Of a DNA stretch of 60,634 nucleotides, positions 17,555 through 26,136 are shown one piece after another. The DNA lies in the NCBI GenBank assembly GCA_964636665.1, contig CAZWVT010000007.1, positions 1 through 60,634 of the forward strand, given 5' to 3'. Numbering within the stretch: the stretch's first letter is position 1; each line of letters begins with the position of its first letter. The DNA is from JAAYLC01 sp964636665. GTDB lineage: Bacteria; Bacteroidota; Bacteroidia; Flavobacteriales; Flavobacteriaceae. Made by a program: the position numbers and the translations under genes. Under the pieces are notes generated by a model. That model made no database searches. It was not told the DNA's origin and saw nothing but the letters and a program-made list of their open reading frames with translations.

Positions 17555-19384
17555 TTAAGATTCTAACGTTTGCATCTCAACCAGATTGTAATATACACCC
17601 TTGCGAGCTAATAATTCATGATGTTTCCCTTGCTCGACAATTTCTCCTTTTGAAAGGACTACGATTAAATCTGCATTTTGAATCGTGGAAAGTCGGTGCG
17701 CAATAACCACTGAAGTTCTGTTTTTCATCATTTTGACCAAAGCGTCCTGAACAAGGCGTTCGCTTTCTGTGTCAAGTGCAGAAGTGGCTTCATCCAAAAT
17801 CATAATCGGAGGATTTTTTAAGACTGCTCGGGCGATACTTAATCGCTGTTTTTGACCGCCGCTCAATTTATTCCCGCTATCTCCAATATTCGTCTCGAAC
17901 TCTTGGGGAAGATCTTTGATAAATTCATAAGAATTACTAATCTGTGCAGCTTCGATTAATTCACTTTCAGTAGCATCAGGTTTCCCAATCTTCAAATTGT
18001 TGCCCACCGTGTCATTAAATAAAATGCTGTCCTGGGAAACCATTCCCATCAGTTGACGCAAAGATTTTTTGGAAATATCCCGGATGTCTGTTCCATCAAC
18101 TTTTATACTTCCTTCATTTACATCATAAAATCGCGTAAGCAAATTGGCAATAGTGCTTTTTCCGCTTCCGGATTGCCCCACCAAAGCTACTGTTTTTCCT
18201 TTTGGAATCGTGAGTGAAAAATTTCGCAAAACATAAGCGTCCTCGTATTTAAAGGAAATATCCTGTAAAGAAATTTCAGATTCGAAAGTATTTTTTTCTA
18301 TCGGATTTTCACTGTCTGTAATGGTGTTTTCTGCATCCAAGAGTTCGAGAATTCGTTGGGCCGAACCATCTGCACGTTTGATGGAATAACTCGCCTTGGC
18401 AATGGCTTTTGCCGGAGTTAAAATGTTGTAAGCAAGCATAATGTAACCGATAAAAAAACTCGCTTCCAAAGTGCGGTCAATAAACACGAGATAACCTCCA
18501 TAAACCAATAAAACGCCGATGGTGATGATTCCTAAAAGCTCGCTTAAAGGCGATGCCAGATTCTGTCTGTTTAAAACTTTATTGGAATAATGATAAAACC
18601 GCTGATTGCTATCCATGAATTTTTTGCGAAAAATAGATTCCGCATCAAAAGCTTTGATAATCCGCAAACCACTCATGGTTTCTTCCAAAATCGATAAAAA
18701 TGTTCCTTGCTCTGTCTGAACTTGTAGGGAGCCGCGTTTTAATGATTTACCAACACGTGAAATTAGAAATCCTGAAATCGGTAAAAATAGAAATACAAAT
18801 AAAGTCAGTTTCGGACTGATTAAAACCATTGTGATTAAAGAGAAAATAATCATCAACGGTTCGCGCACAATCATTTCCAAAACCGAAAGCACCGAGTTTT
18901 TTACTTCATCAACATCACCGCTCAGTCTTGAAATGGTATCGCCTTTTCTTTTTTCCGAGAAAAATGCAATTGGTAGGTTGATTACTTTTGTATATAAATC
19001 GTTTCGTAAATCTTTTAAAACGCCGTTTCGCATAAATGTCGAATAAAACATCGCGAAATAATTGCTCAGATTTTTCAGCAGAAACAACCCGATGATAATC
19101 GATACCATCATCAAAAGTACTTTGAATTCTCCGTGCTCAAGAATGTTTTTTACAATAGTGTAATCCAAATATTCTTGTCCCCAACTTTTAATATTTGCAA
19201 TCCCGGAATAAGTAGGTTTTTCAATGATTTCACGATTGTCGCTAAAGATAATTTCCAGCACCGGAATAAGTGCTACAAATGATAATGTACTAAATAGTGC
19301 ATAGAGAATATTGAAGAAAATATTCAAAAATGCAAACCTTTTATAAGGGTAAGCATATCGTAAAATCCTTTTGAAATAATTCAT
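17555..19384 (-). CDS. ABC exporter, fused permease-ATPase (MsbA-like)
   Basis: Half-transporter that dimerises to flip a lipid or other amphiphile across the inner membrane. The N-terminal ABC transmembrane domain has six helices (about residues 1-320). The ATPase domain has Walker A GQSGSGKST, the Q-loop MVSQDSILF, signature LSGGQKQRLSIARA, Walker B IMILDEATSALD and the H-loop IAHRLST. Length 609 aa is normal. The start overlaps the stop of the phosphohexomutase by 4 bp (ATGA), so translation is coupled and this is the third gene of a namZ-led operon. MsbA-type lipid A transport is possible, but the context does not prove a substrate. Confidence 0.88.
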   Translation of the reverse strand: MNYFKRILRYAYPYKRFAFLNIFFNILYALFSTLSFVALIPVLEIIFSDNREIIEKPTYSGIANIKSWGQEYLDYTIVKNILEHGEFKVLLMMVSIIIGLFLLKNLSNYFAMFYSTFMRNGVLKDLRNDLYTKVINLPIAFFSEKRKGDTISRLSGDVDEVKNSVLSVLEMIVREPLMIIFSLITMVLISPKLTLFVFLFLPISGFLISRVGKSLKRGSLQVQTEQGTFLSILEETMSGLRIIKAFDAESIFRKKFMDSNQRFYHYSNKVLNRQNLASPLSELLGIITIGVLLVYGGYLVFIDRTLEASFFIGYIMLAYNILTPAKAIAKASYSIKRADGSAQRILELLDAENTITDSENPIEKNTFESEISLQDISFKYEDAYVLRNFSLTIPKGKTVALVGQSGSGKSTIANLLTRFYDVNEGSIKVDGTDIRDISKKSLRQLMGMVSQDSILFNDTVGNNLKIGKPDATESELIEAAQISNSYEFIKDLPQEFETNIGDSGNKLSGGQKQRLSIARAVLKNPPIMILDEATSALDTESERLVQDALVKMMKNRTSVVIAHRLSTIQNADLIVVLSKGEIVEQGKHHELLARKGVYYNLVEMQTLES

Positions 19385-21096
19385 TCTTCAATTTTTAAAT
19401 GACCTAGAATTGCATTGATTTTATGCTGCAATTCACTTTCAAAATTTTCATTTGTCGTGTTTACACTTACATAAAATTTGATTTTCGGTTCGGTTCCGCT
19501 TGGGCGTGCGGCAATTTTACTTCCATCTTCCAAATAGTAAATCAATACATTGGATTTTGGTAAATTCAATGTAGTTTTTGTTGAGTTTACAAAATCACTG
19601 CGTTTCCCAATTGAAATATCATCTACATGAATAACTTTAATTCCAGCAATTTCCGAATAAGGATTATTACGCAAGTTGCGCATGATTTCGTTGATTTCCT
19701 CAGCACCTTTTTTTCCTTTTTTGGTAATAGAAACTAAATGCTCGCGATAATTGCCGTAAGTTTTGTAGATTTCTCGTAAATAAGAATAAAATGAAGTTCC
19801 TTCTTCTTTTTTTAATGCTGCAATTTCACACGCCAACAAAGCGGCGGTAACAGCATCTTTGTCGCGCACGAAACTTCCTACCAAATAACCGAAACTTTCT
19901 TCACCACCACCGATGAATTCCAAATCCGGAAAATCTTTTATCATTTTCGCAATCCACTTGAAACCTGTCAATCCTTCCATATAAATGACTCCAAAATCTT
20001 CGGCAATCTTTTCAATAACCGGTGTAGAAACAACTGTCGATGCCACAAACTGTCTGCCGTTTAATTTTTCAGCTTCTTTCCATTTGCTCAAAAGAAAATG
20101 CGTCATCAATACCATGGTTTCGTTTCCATTTAGGAGTTGCAGTTCATTTTGATTATTTCGAACAGCAATTCCCAGTCTGTCACTATCCGGATCCGTACCG
20201 ATGACAATATCAGAATTGTTCTTTTCTGCCAACTCCATAGCCATTTTTAAAGCTTCAGGTTCTTCGGGATTTGGGGATTTTACCGTTGGAAAATCTCCGT
20301 CGGGTGTAGCTTGTTCCTCTACAATGGAAACTTGCGTAAAACCGGCTTGTTCCAACACTCTCGGAATCATAGTAATTGAAGTTCCGTGAAGAGAAGTAAA
20401 CGTAATTTTTAAATTTTTACGAGCTTTTTTTGACGCGCCAAAAGTTCCATTTTCAACCGAAGCTTTTGCAAAAGCATCATCCACTTCCGAATCGATGAAT
20501 TGAATCAGATTTTCATTGGATTCAAATTTAATGTCTTCGTATTTGAGTGCGTTAATTACAGATATAATTTCACCGTCTTGAGGGGGCACCAATTGTCCGC
20601 CGTCAGTCCAATAAACTTTGTAACCGTTGTATTCCGGTGGATTGTGTGAAGCTGTAAGCACAATTCCCGCTTGACATTTGAGGTGTCTTACTGCAAAAGA
20701 GAGCTCGGGGGTGGGGCGTAAATCGGAAAAAAGATAAACGCGGATTCCATTAGCCGAAAAAACATCGGCGACAATTTTGGCAAATTTTTTACTGTTGTGC
20801 CTGCAATCGTAAGCAATGGCAACTTTTATTTCTTCTTTTGGAAATTGTTCTTTCAGATACAAAGACAGTCCTTGCGTATTTTTACCAAGGGTATATTTGT
20901 TGATTCGATTGTCGCCAACACCCATAATTCCTCGCATTCCGCCGGTTCCGAATTCAAGGGTTTTGTAAAAACTGTCTTCTAAATTTTCAGGATCGTGAGC
21001 GATGAGTTCTTTGATTTGATTTTGTGTGTCACTGTCAAAAAATGGAGTGAGCCAAGCATTCACTCGCGTTAAAGTTTTTGGATTTACGTAAATCAT
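19381..21096 (-). CDS. Phosphohexomutase (phosphoglucomutase/phosphomannomutase family)
   Basis: Alpha-D-phosphohexomutase that interconverts hexose 1- and 6-phosphates. The phosphoserine loop is TASHNPP with Ser150; the metal loop is GTDPDSDRLG; the sugar-binding loop is GGGEESFGYLVG; the phosphate-binding loop near the C-terminus is RPSGTEPKIKF. At 571 aa it belongs to the long form common in Bacteroidota and Firmicutes (PgcA-like). The ATG start is clear. It lies 67 bp after namZ and overlaps the ABC transporter start by 4 bp. Glucose, mannose or amino-sugar phosphate could be the substrate. Confidence 0.93.
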   Translation of the reverse strand: MIYVNPKTLTRVNAWLTPFFDSDTQNQIKELIAHDPENLEDSFYKTLEFGTGGMRGIMGVGDNRINKYTLGKNTQGLSLYLKEQFPKEEIKVAIAYDCRHNSKKFAKIVADVFSANGIRVYLFSDLRPTPELSFAVRHLKCQAGIVLTASHNPPEYNGYKVYWTDGGQLVPPQDGEIISVINALKYEDIKFESNENLIQFIDSEVDDAFAKASVENGTFGASKKARKNLKITFTSLHGTSITMIPRVLEQAGFTQVSIVEEQATPDGDFPTVKSPNPEEPEALKMAMELAEKNNSDIVIGTDPDSDRLGIAVRNNQNELQLLNGNETMVLMTHFLLSKWKEAEKLNGRQFVASTVVSTPVIEKIAEDFGVIYMEGLTGFKWIAKMIKDFPDLEFIGGGEESFGYLVGSFVRDKDAVTAALLACEIAALKKEEGTSFYSYLREIYKTYGNYREHLVSITKKGKKGAEEINEIMRNLRNNPYSEIAGIKVIHVDDISIGKRSDFVNSTKTTLNLPKSNVLIYYLEDGSKIAARPSGTEPKIKFYVSVNTTNENFESELQHKINAILGHLKIEE

Positions 21097-21163
21097 TTTG
21101 AGTAAAATAAAAGTGCAAAATTACGATTTTAAAAAGAGATATGTTTCAAGTTGCCCGTCTGAA

Positions 21164-22387
21164 TTAAGGATATAAAAAATATTGTTTGCGCATGGCATCG
21201 TATTTTTCCAAATCACTTTTCCAACTTGAACGGATTTTTTCTGCCGACCATCCCTTGATAATTTGTTCTTTCAATTTTGATGTTCCCGCTAAAGTGTTGA
21301 AAAAATTTGTAAAAAACTTATCTTTATTATCATAATGCTGATACGTTTCAATAATCCATTCCAAATTGATTTTATCTAACTTCGGATGATTTCTTAAATC
21401 TGTTCCGTAACACAATTGACCCTTGAATTTTGGATTTTTCGCACCTTCATTTGGTTTTGGAGTAAATGAAAATGAATAACTGCTTTTTGGAAGAGATGGC
21501 GCTCCGAAAATCTGAAACTGCATTTCGGTTCCGCGACCTTCACTTATCGGAGTTCCTTCAAAAAAGCACAAACTTGGATACAAATTTATCGATTGGTCAT
21601 TGGGCAAATTAGGCGATGGTTTTATGGGCAAGGAATATGCTGTTTTTCTGGTATAATTTTTAATCGGTACAATGTGCAAAACAGTTTGTAAATTATTGTT
21701 CAACCATTTTTGACCATTAATCATTTTTGCATATTCGGCGATGGTCATTCCGTGAACAATCGGAACAGGATGCATCCCTACAAAACTCCGGTGTGCAGTT
21801 TCTAAAAGAGGACCGTCGATGTAATGAATGTTCGGATTCGGACGGTCTAAAATAAGCAATGGAATGTTATGTTCGGCACAGGCTTCCATAATATAATGAA
21901 GCGTCGAAATATAGGTGTAAAAACGAGCGCCGACATCTTGAATGTCAAAAACAATCAACTCGATATCTTTCAATTGTTCTTTTGTCGGTTTTTTATTGCT
22001 TCCGTAGAGAGAAATAAGCGGAATTCCCGTTTTTGAATCAATTCCGTCTTTAATGTGTTCTCCGGCATCAGCAGTTCCTCGAAAACCGTGCTCCGGTGCA
22101 AATACTTTCTTAACGGCAATATTTTTAGAAATTAAAAAATCAATCAAATGTGTTTGTTCTTTACCTACTACCGAGGTTTGATTTGCCACCACCGCAATGT
22201 TTTTTCCTTTTAATAAATGATTGTAATTTTCAAATTGATCGGCTCCGACAATTATTTTAGTAAGGTCATTTAAAAGTGCTTTTGAATTAACTTTGGGAAC
22301 TATCTCTTCGCTTTTTACAGAATTTCCGCAGGATAAAATCGTTAATAGTACAATGAAAACCGTATTTTTGGACAATCTAAATAGCAT
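21164..22387 (-). CDS. namZ: Exo-beta-N-acetylmuramidase NamZ family (DUF1343), lipoprotein
   Basis: Family GH171/DUF1343; characterised members release terminal MurNAc from peptidoglycan fragments for recycling. A lipoprotein signal peptide ends in LTILSC (Cys20), so the enzyme should be anchored in the envelope. Family blocks are visible: GKNIAVVANQTSVVG, FAPEHGFRGTADAGEHI, SLYGSNKKPT, FDIQDVGARFYTY, ILDRPNP, MTIAEYAKMING and PISEGRGTE. Length 407 aa is normal. The signal peptide fixes the start at 22387, which lies only 8 bp from the divergent permease start, so its promoter must sit inside that gene. It is the first gene of an operon with the phosphohexomutase and ABC exporter. Confidence 0.88.
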   Translation of the reverse strand: MLFRLSKNTVFIVLLTILSCGNSVKSEEIVPKVNSKALLNDLTKIIVGADQFENYNHLLKGKNIAVVANQTSVVGKEQTHLIDFLISKNIAVKKVFAPEHGFRGTADAGEHIKDGIDSKTGIPLISLYGSNKKPTKEQLKDIELIVFDIQDVGARFYTYISTLHYIMEACAEHNIPLLILDRPNPNIHYIDGPLLETAHRSFVGMHPVPIVHGMTIAEYAKMINGQKWLNNNLQTVLHIVPIKNYTRKTAYSLPIKPSPNLPNDQSINLYPSLCFFEGTPISEGRGTEMQFQIFGAPSLPKSSYSFSFTPKPNEGAKNPKFKGQLCYGTDLRNHPKLDKINLEWIIETYQHYDNKDKFFTNFFNTLAGTSKLKEQIIKGWSAEKIRSSWKSDLEKYDAMRKQYFLYP

Positions 22388-22395
22388 ATATCTCT

Positions 22396-23631
22396 GTGAA
22401 TTTTGAATTTTTTATCGCTCGACGCATTATTGCTTCTAAAGACTATAAAAGTAGTATTTCGGCGCCGATTATAAAAATTGCAATTACCGCTATTGCGATA
22501 AGTGTAATCATGATGCTTATTTCGATAGCGACCGGCATTGGACTGCAAAAGAAAATTCGCGAAAAGGTTTCTGCTTTCAACGGAGATGTGATTATTTCAT
22601 ATTACGATACCAACTTTTCCAACGATTCACAACATCCGATTTCAAAAGATCAACCGTTCTATCCTGACTTTCATGCGGTTGATGGAATAAAACACATTCA
22701 AATAACAGCTTTAAAAGGAGGCATCATCCGTACCGAAACGGATTTTGAAGGCGTGGTTGTAAAAGGAATCGGCGATGATTTTCGTTGGGAAATTTTTGAT
22801 GAATACATAAGCGAAGGGCGTATCCCAAATTTAAAAGAAGAATTGAATTCGGAGATTATGATTTCTGAATATTTGGCAAATCGGCTGCATTTTAAAGTAG
22901 GAGACAAGGTGACTACTTTTTTTCTAAATGATGACATTTCCAGAAATCCAAGAAGCAGAGGGTTTGAAATTGTTGGGATTTACAACAGCGGTTTTCAGCA
23001 ATTTGACGAACAATTTATTTTAGCAGATATTCGGCACATTCAGATGTTAAATCGTTGGGATGAAAACCAAGTTGGAGCTTTTGAAGTCTTTGTAAATGAT
23101 TTTAGCAAAATAGATGAAATCGGCAACAAGATTTATATGGAAATTGACAGCACCCTGGATGCGCTGACAATTCGCCAAAAATTTGCTTCGATTTTTGAAT
23201 GGTTGGATTTGTTTGATTTCAATATTTTGGCAATTATCGGAATTATGATTCTTGTAGCGGGAATCAATATGATAACGGCGCTGCTCGTTTTAATTCTTGA
23301 ACGCACCCGGATGATTGGTATTCTAAAAGCCGTTGGAAGTACCGATGCCAGCGTGCGAAAAATATTTCTTTACAATGCAATGTATTTGATTTTAATTGGA
23401 TTGGCTTGGGGAAATGCCATCGGAATTGGATTGTTGCTTTTACAAAAATACGGTAAAGTATTTCCTCTGAATCCTGATACTTACTATGTTACAGAAGCAC
23501 CGGTATATTTAAGTTGGGATTACATTTTAGCAATGAACTTAGGTACTTTTATCCTTTGCTTGGTAATGTTATTGGTAGCAGCAGTTTTTATTACAAGAAT
23601 TTCTCCGGTTAAAGCAATTCATTTTGAATGA
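22396..23631 (+). CDS. LolC/LolE-FtsX-type ABC transporter permease
   Basis: Inner-membrane permease of the MacB/FtsX family, the type that extracts lipoproteins in the Lol system. One N-terminal TM (about residues 22-48, AIAISVIMMLISIATGI) follows the typical opening FEFFIARRIIASKD; a large periplasmic domain (about 50-270) precedes three C-terminal TMs with LERTRMIGILKAVGSTDASVRKIF. Length 411 aa. The start is GTG at 22396, supported by the conserved opening. No LolD-type ATPase gene is adjacent. Its start codon is 8 bp from that of divergent namZ. Lipoprotein release is the likely role, by family. Confidence 0.87.
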   Translation: MNFEFFIARRIIASKDYKSSISAPIIKIAITAIAISVIMMLISIATGIGLQKKIREKVSAFNGDVIISYYDTNFSNDSQHPISKDQPFYPDFHAVDGIKHIQITALKGGIIRTETDFEGVVVKGIGDDFRWEIFDEYISEGRIPNLKEELNSEIMISEYLANRLHFKVGDKVTTFFLNDDISRNPRSRGFEIVGIYNSGFQQFDEQFILADIRHIQMLNRWDENQVGAFEVFVNDFSKIDEIGNKIYMEIDSTLDALTIRQKFASIFEWLDLFDFNILAIIGIMILVAGINMITALLVLILERTRMIGILKAVGSTDASVRKIFLYNAMYLILIGLAWGNAIGIGLLLLQKYGKVFPLNPDTYYVTEAPVYLSWDYILAMNLGTFILCLVMLLVAAVFITRISPVKAIHFE

Positions 23632-23802
23632 TATTGTGAATTCCAATAGAATTGATTAATCGTCGACAAAACTATCGTAATTTAATTTATTTCTTTTTTT
23701 TTTTTTAACTAATGTCAAGCTTTATTTTTTAAATGATGACATCATTTCCTGTTATTACAACTATATTTCCTAAAACTGTTAAAAACCCATGTTTATGTTA
23801 GC

Positions 23803-23810
23803 TATCTTTG
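23803..23810 (+). promoter_or_regulatory. -7 box of the SDR gene
   Basis: TATCTTTG, a full TAnnTTTG match, 38 bp before the ATG. No TTG at the expected distance upstream. The preceding intergenic region also contains a 13-T run at 23694-23706. Confidence 0.5.
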
Positions 23811-23848
23811 AGTCAGTAAATTAATAATAACATAAAACAAACAAGAAT

Positions 23849-24595
23849 ATGAAAAGATTTGAAGGAAAAGTAGCAGTAGTAACAGGAGCAGGAAGTGGTT
23901 TGGGAGAAGCCACCGTTAGAGAATTTGCAAAAGAAGGTGCTAACGTTGTATTGTCAGACATCAATGAAAAAACAAAAGAAATTTCCGATGCTTTGAATAA
24001 AGAAGGATTTTCAACAATATTCGTTAAGTCGGACGTAGCCAAGGCTGAAGATGTTTCGCAATTGGTAGAAAAAGCCGTTTCGGAATTTGGAAAACTCGAT
24101 ATCATCGTTGCAAATGCGGGAATTAACGTCGAAGCAACTACTGGAGATGCTAAATTGGAAGATTGGCAGAAAATAATCGATGTGAACCTTACCGGAGTTT
24201 ATTTGAGCAACAAATACGCAATTAATCAATTTAAAAAACAAGGTGGAGGAGGAGTCATCGTCAATATGGCATCCATTCACGGATTTGTTGCAAGAGAAGG
24301 ATTGGCAGCATACTCAGCTTCCAAAGGAGGCGTTAAACTATTGACGCAGCAAGTAGCTTCCGAAGAAGGAAAAAACGGAATCCGTGCCAATGCGGTTGGA
24401 CCGGGATATATCAAAACTCCGTTAATCAATACACTTTCTCAAGAAGTTAAAGACGGATTGGTCAATCTGCATCCACAAGGACGTTTGGGCGAGCCTATTG
24501 AGGTGGCAAAAGCGGTACTCTTCTTGGCTAGTGATGATGCATCCTTTATCAACGGAACGACGTTGATGGTCGATGGTGGATATACAGCTGTGTAA
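23849..24595 (+). CDS. Short-chain dehydrogenase/reductase (classical SDR)
   Basis: NAD(P)-dependent oxidoreductase of the FabG-like classical SDR group. The cofactor loop is TGAGSGLGE (residues 12-20), the NAG motif is at 89-91, and the catalytic triad is Ser142, Tyr155 and Lys159 (YSASK). The C-terminal motif FINGTTLMVDGGYTAV is the usual SDR ending. Asp37 after the second beta strand suggests preference for NAD. Length 248 aa is standard. It stands alone with its own promoter upstream and a candidate terminator downstream, so there is no context for the substrate. Confidence 0.9.
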   Translation: MKRFEGKVAVVTGAGSGLGEATVREFAKEGANVVLSDINEKTKEISDALNKEGFSTIFVKSDVAKAEDVSQLVEKAVSEFGKLDIIVANAGINVEATTGDAKLEDWQKIIDVNLTGVYLSNKYAINQFKKQGGGGVIVNMASIHGFVAREGLAAYSASKGGVKLLTQQVASEEGKNGIRANAVGPGYIKTPLINTLSQEVKDGLVNLHPQGRLGEPIEVAKAVLFLASDDASFINGTTLMVDGGYTAV

Positions 24596-24638
24596 ACCAT
24601 AAAAATTTGACGGAAAATTCTTTACTGAATTCAAAACT

Positions 24639-24672
24639 AAAAGGCGGAAGTGTTATATTTCTGCCTTTTATG
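24639..24672 (+). terminator. Candidate intrinsic terminator after the SDR gene
   Basis: AAAAGGCGGAA (24639-24649) pairs with TTCTGCCTTTT (24659-24669) over 11 bp, including one G-U wobble, with a 9-nt loop. The U-tract is formed mainly by the stem's own Ts. It lies 43 bp after the SDR stop. Confidence 0.55.
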
Positions 24673-24881
24673 ATCTTAATTTTTCTACATCTTCCTATTT
24701 AAAGCAAGATGCAATGATTGCCTTTTTTTGTCATTTGATGAATATTTGAACAGGCAAATTAGAATTAGTGGGAAAGAGAATAGAGCACAATAAAGTGCTG
24801 CAAAATTAAGACTATTTAAATTTTTGGATTGAGTGTATTTACTCCATTCTACCCCATAGAAAAATCTTGCTATCAAAATCG

Positions 24882-24964
24882 TACCCGGGATGGGACTTGA
24901 ACCCACACGCCCTAAGGACACATGGCCCTCAACCATGCCTGTCTACCAATTCCAGCACCCGGGT
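24882..24964 (-). tRNA. tRNA-Leu (anticodon GAG)
   Basis: Class II tRNA on the minus strand. Acceptor ACCCGGG pairs with CCCGGGT, discriminator A. Anticodon arm CATGG, loop TTGAGGG, CCATG gives anticodon GAG. A long variable arm (around GTCCTTAGGGC) and a T-arm with GGTTCAAGTCC are present. CCA is not encoded. Confidence 0.95.
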
Positions 24965-24984
24965 AGGTGCGTTTTTAACGGATG

Positions 24985-24992
24985 CAAATATA
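24985..24992 (-). promoter_or_regulatory. -7 box of tRNA-Leu
   Basis: TATATTTG on the minus strand, 20 bp before the mature tRNA 5' end. Full TAnnTTTG match; no TTG at the expected distance. Confidence 0.6.
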
Positions 24993-25059
24993 ATGGATTG
25001 TTTTAAATTGAGGAAAACTTCATCTGGGAAAATCAATCGCAAATCTTTATCTAAAAGCG

Positions 25060-25067
25060 TACTTTTG
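25060..25067 (+). promoter_or_regulatory. -7 box of the methyltransferase pair
   Basis: TACTTTTG, a full TAnnTTTG match, 28 bp before the first ATG. The -33 element is not recognisable. Confidence 0.45.
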
Positions 25068-25095
25068 AAATTAGATGATACTAAACTTATTGTGA

Positions 25096-25677
25096 ATGAA
25101 ACTTGACGAAAACTTTTGGACTTCTAAATACGATTCCAAACTTACAGGTTGGGATATCGGATATGTTTCCAGACCACTAAAAGAATATATTGATACTCTT
25201 AACGATAAGAATTTAAAAATATTAATTCCCGGTGGAGGAAATTCTTACGAAGCTGAATATTTGCACAATTCCGGTTTTAAAAATGTTTATGTAATTGATA
25301 TTTCTATACGTCCACTTCAAAACCTAAGAAAAAGACTTCCGGATTTTCCTGAAAATCACTTAATTCACGGAGATTTCTTCGCATTGGCAACACAATTTGA
25401 TTTAATTTTGGAACAAACTTTTTTTTGTGCGTTGCATCCTGAACTTCGTACGGACTATGCGAATAGAATGCATGAACTTTTAACCGATGACGGAAAATTA
25501 GTCGGGCTTTTATTTAATATTTCACTCAACGATGACCACCCCCCTTTTGGAGGAAATGAACACGAATATCGAGAATTGTTCGGACAGAAATTTGATGTTG
25601 AAATAATGGAAACCGCCTACAATTCGATTCCGCCACGTGCAGGAAATGAACTCTTTATTAAAATGAAAAAGAAATAA
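25096..25677 (+). CDS. TPMT-family SAM-dependent methyltransferase
   Basis: Class I methyltransferase of the thiopurine S-methyltransferase family, which methylates thiols, and in some bacteria selenium or tellurium compounds. The opening FWTSKYDSKLTGWDIGYVS is characteristic. The SAM-binding loop is ILIPGGGNSYEAEYL rather than the common GxGxG form, as expected in this family. A second block, HPPFGGNEHEYRELF, is also typical. Length 193 aa. The stop codon TAA is followed immediately by the ATG of the next gene, so both are co-translated. The substrate is unknown. Confidence 0.85.
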   Translation: MKLDENFWTSKYDSKLTGWDIGYVSRPLKEYIDTLNDKNLKILIPGGGNSYEAEYLHNSGFKNVYVIDISIRPLQNLRKRLPDFPENHLIHGDFFALATQFDLILEQTFFCALHPELRTDYANRMHELLTDDGKLVGLLFNISLNDDHPPFGGNEHEYRELFGQKFDVEIMETAYNSIPPRAGNELFIKMKKK

Positions 25678-26136
25678 ATGATAATCACATCCAAAGACAT
25701 TCTTTTCGTTGTCTTGCAATTAGCGCTTTTTTTCCTTTTCAGTTTTGACATCCACGCTTGGCGGATTTATTTTCCGGTATTTATGTTTTGGATTGGTGTT
25801 GGTTCATTGGTAGTAGGAGCGTTTATTGTTATTGGTTCGGTTTTACAGTTGAATGTAAACCTTTCGCCGTTTCCAAGTCCGTTGCCAAAATCAAAACTGA
25901 TTGTCAGCGGAATTTACAAATACATACGTCATCCAATTTATACGGGAATTCTTATGGGATTTATAGGTTTTTCAATAATCGCCGATTCCGGATACAAACT
26001 TCTGATAAGTGCAATCTTACTTTTGTTATTCTATTTTAAAAGTATTTATGAAGAGAAAAGATTGATGTTGGTGTTTCCTGACTATGATTTGTATCGACAA
26101 AAAACAGGTCGGTTTTTTCCAAGATTTTTTAATTAA
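25678..26136 (+). CDS. Integral-membrane methyltransferase (ICMT/PEMT/NnrU-like)
   Basis: A 152-aa membrane protein with about four TM helices and the isoprenylcysteine carboxyl-methyltransferase-type signature GIYKYIRHPIYTG (SAM-binding RHPxY), then an EEKRLMLVFPDYDLYRQKTGR-type ending with E and R ligands. Bacterial members methylate small lipids, amines or thiols; no substrate can be fixed. The ATG directly abuts the stop of the TPMT-like gene. The gene ends in TTAA shared with the stop of convergent upp. Confidence 0.8.
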   Translation: MIITSKDILFVVLQLALFFLFSFDIHAWRIYFPVFMFWIGVGSLVVGAFIVIGSVLQLNVNLSPFPSPLPKSKLIVSGIYKYIRHPIYTGILMGFIGFSIIADSGYKLLISAILLLLFYFKSIYEEKRLMLVFPDYDLYRQKTGRFFPRFFN

